From positions 1 to 16,133 of the forward strand of contig JBOHFG010000356.1 in assembly GCA_050699575.1 (NCBI GenBank): a DNA stretch of 16,133 nucleotides, read 5' to 3'. Under the pieces are notes generated by a model. It was not told where the DNA came from and searched no databases. It worked only from the letters and a program-made list of their open reading frames with translations. The DNA comes from GCA-003244245 sp050699575. GTDB lineage: Bacteria > Actinomycetota > Actinomycetes > Mycobacteriales > Pseudonocardiaceae. The position numbers and the translations under genes were made by a program. Positions 15,279 through 16,133 of the stretch are shown one piece after another (positions within the stretch are counted from its first letter, which is position 1; every line of letters begins with the position of its first letter).

Positions 15279-15881
15279 ATGCCGCGTAGCTCCGGTGACG
15301 CCAGCCCGCCCGCGTCGACCGTGCTCCCACAGCACTTCGAAAACCTCTACACCACCGCCGCCGACCCCTGGAACTTCGCCACGAGCTGGTACGAGCGGCG
15401 CAAGTACACGATCACGATGGCGTGCTTACCGCGGGAGTATTACGACAGTGGGTTCGAGGCGGGATGCTCGATTGGGGAGATGACTAAACTCCTCGCCCCC
15501 CGCTGCCGGACCTTGCTCGCGATGGACTGCGCACCCACGGCGATCCGGACGGCGAGAGAGGCACTCGGCGAGTTCGACAACGTCACCGTCGAGCAGGCCG
15601 TCTTGCCGAGCGAGCTGCCCGACGGGACGTTCGACCTGGTCGTGGCGACCGAGATCCTCTACTACCTCACCGGGCCCGACCTCACCCAACTACTCGGCGG
15701 GTTGATCTCCCGCCTTCGATCGGGAGGCGATTTCGTGATCGCGCATTGGCGCGCGGCCGACAAGAGCTACGGTTACGACGGCTTCAACGTCCACGACGCA
15801 GTCGACCAACGCTCCGAACTCGATTCGGTCGTGAACCACGAGGACGAGAACTTCGTCCTGACGATCCATCGCCGCAGGTGA
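15279..15881 (+). CDS. NodS-like SAM-dependent methyltransferase
   Basis: Class I methyltransferase of 200 residues in the NodS family (PF05401). It shows the family opening HFENLYTTAADPWNFATSWY and ERRKYTITMACLPREYY, the SAM-binding FEAGCSIGEMT (around 60-68), the LLAMDCAPTAIRTAREAL strand-helix, and PDGTFDLVVATEILYYL. Rhizobial NodS N-methylates the free amine of the sugar exposed by NodB deacetylation. The neighbouring PIG-L deacetylase could create the same kind of substrate, so N-methylation of an amino sugar is a sensible guess. ATG 15279 is the first start; the ribosome site is weak (GACGAGAA), and GTG 15321 is a poorer alternative. Codon 50 is TTA (15426-15428), a possible bldA control point. 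The stop overlaps an ATG by one base, but the frame that follows is not convincing. Confidence 0.88.
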   Translation: MPRSSGDASPPASTVLPQHFENLYTTAADPWNFATSWYERRKYTITMACLPREYYDSGFEAGCSIGEMTKLLAPRCRTLLAMDCAPTAIRTAREALGEFDNVTVEQAVLPSELPDGTFDLVVATEILYYLTGPDLTQLLGGLISRLRSGGDFVIAHWRAADKSYGYDGFNVHDAVDQRSELDSVVNHEDENFVLTIHRRR

Positions 15882-16046
15882 TGACCATCAACGATGGTGT
15901 GAGGCGTCACTGGAGATCATCGAGCTCGTCCGGTTGGCGGGCCGATTACGGGGCGCTGCGCTACTCGACCATCAGCCCAGCAACAAACTCGGCGACCTCA
16001 CCGTGCCCGATGAACCGGGCGAGCCTCGTTCGCTACGCTGCTGAGC
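15882..16046. other. Stretch without a convincing gene
   Basis: An ATG at 15881 overlaps the NodS-like stop and its frame stays open to the window edge, but the translation is serine-rich and unlike a protein. Another forward frame reads LEIIELVRLAGRLRG and then GDLTVPDEPGEP up to TGA at 16042-16044, with better composition but no start codon; it may be a remnant. No promoter or terminator could be identified. Confidence 0.3.
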
Positions 16047-16133
16047 GTGGGTGGCATGATCGATCTGCGGTACAGCATGGCAGCCCGGTGTCCCCGCTGC
16101 GAGCACCGGGCCATCCTGACGTCGGCGTCAGCC
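16047..16133 (+). CDS. Possible start of a gene with a CxxC motif, cut by the window edge
   Basis: Twenty-nine codons open to the edge, reading from GTG 16047 or ATG 16056: MIDLRYSMAARCPRCEHRAI. The CPRC could begin a zinc ribbon. GC-rich codons fit a real gene, but no clear ribosome site precedes either start and too little sequence is present to identify the product. Confidence 0.25.
   Translation, partial: MGGMIDLRYSMAARCPRCEHRAILTSASA

Noticed and set aside
14003..15289. Long plus-strand open frame (428 codons) opposite the GT4 and PIG-L genes
   Set aside because: The opposite strand encodes two convincing proteins with intact catalytic motifs; this translation is arginine-rich and featureless.
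15881..16133. Open frame starting at ATG 15881, overlapping the NodS-like stop
   Set aside because: The translation is low-complexity and serine-rich with no recognisable motif; a one-base overlap alone is weak evidence.
1..16133. tRNA genes, CRISPR arrays, insertion sequences or attachment sites
   Set aside because: No cloverleaf, spaced direct repeats, transposase or integrase motifs were seen by eye on either strand; subtle att sites cannot be excluded.

Overview
High-GC DNA from a filamentous actinomycete. The evidence is strongly GC-biased third codon positions, frequent GTG starts, 4-nt GTGA gene overlaps, rare TTA codons, and an HTH/DUF5753 regulator next to a DUF397 gene, a pairing typical of Streptomyces and relatives. 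I see no tRNA, rRNA, CRISPR array or intact mobile element.

Left part (1-4513): damaged DNA. On the minus strand, in transcription order, lie a PPDK_N-type (PEP synthase-like ATP-grasp) protein, an HTH/DUF5753 regulator, an intact DUF397 protein, and an HTH/TPR regulator that runs off the window. All but DUF397 are split over two or more reading frames. On the plus strand are two small protein remnants and a broken GT2 glycosyltransferase. The remnants still show the old gene overlaps (ATGA at 3736-3739, GTGA at 4514-4517) that link this flank to the intact genes after it.

Right part (4514-15881): ten intact, tightly packed genes in five transcription blocks: (i) + radical SAM/SPASM-like enzyme and a cytoplasmic GH36/GH31-like glycosidase; (ii) - RlmA/TlrB-type 23S rRNA methyltransferase followed by two GT4 glycosyltransferases; (iii) + UDP-sulfoquinovose synthase homologue (SqdB/SQD1) and a GT2 glycosyltransferase; (iv) - PIG-L deacetylase and a third GT4; (v) + NodS-like methyltransferase. 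The last 250 bases hold at most the start of another gene.

Interpretation (inference): the right part looks like a biosynthetic cluster for a sugar-rich specialised metabolite or an unusual surface glycan. SqdB would supply a sulfonated sugar donor, four glycosyltransferases would assemble the sugars, PIG-L plus the NodS-like enzyme would deacetylate and then methylate an amino sugar, the radical SAM enzyme would make a radical modification, and the glycosidase would trim or activate. The rRNA methyltransferase inside the cluster suggests self-resistance to a ribosome-targeting product. I cannot assign it to a characterised pathway.
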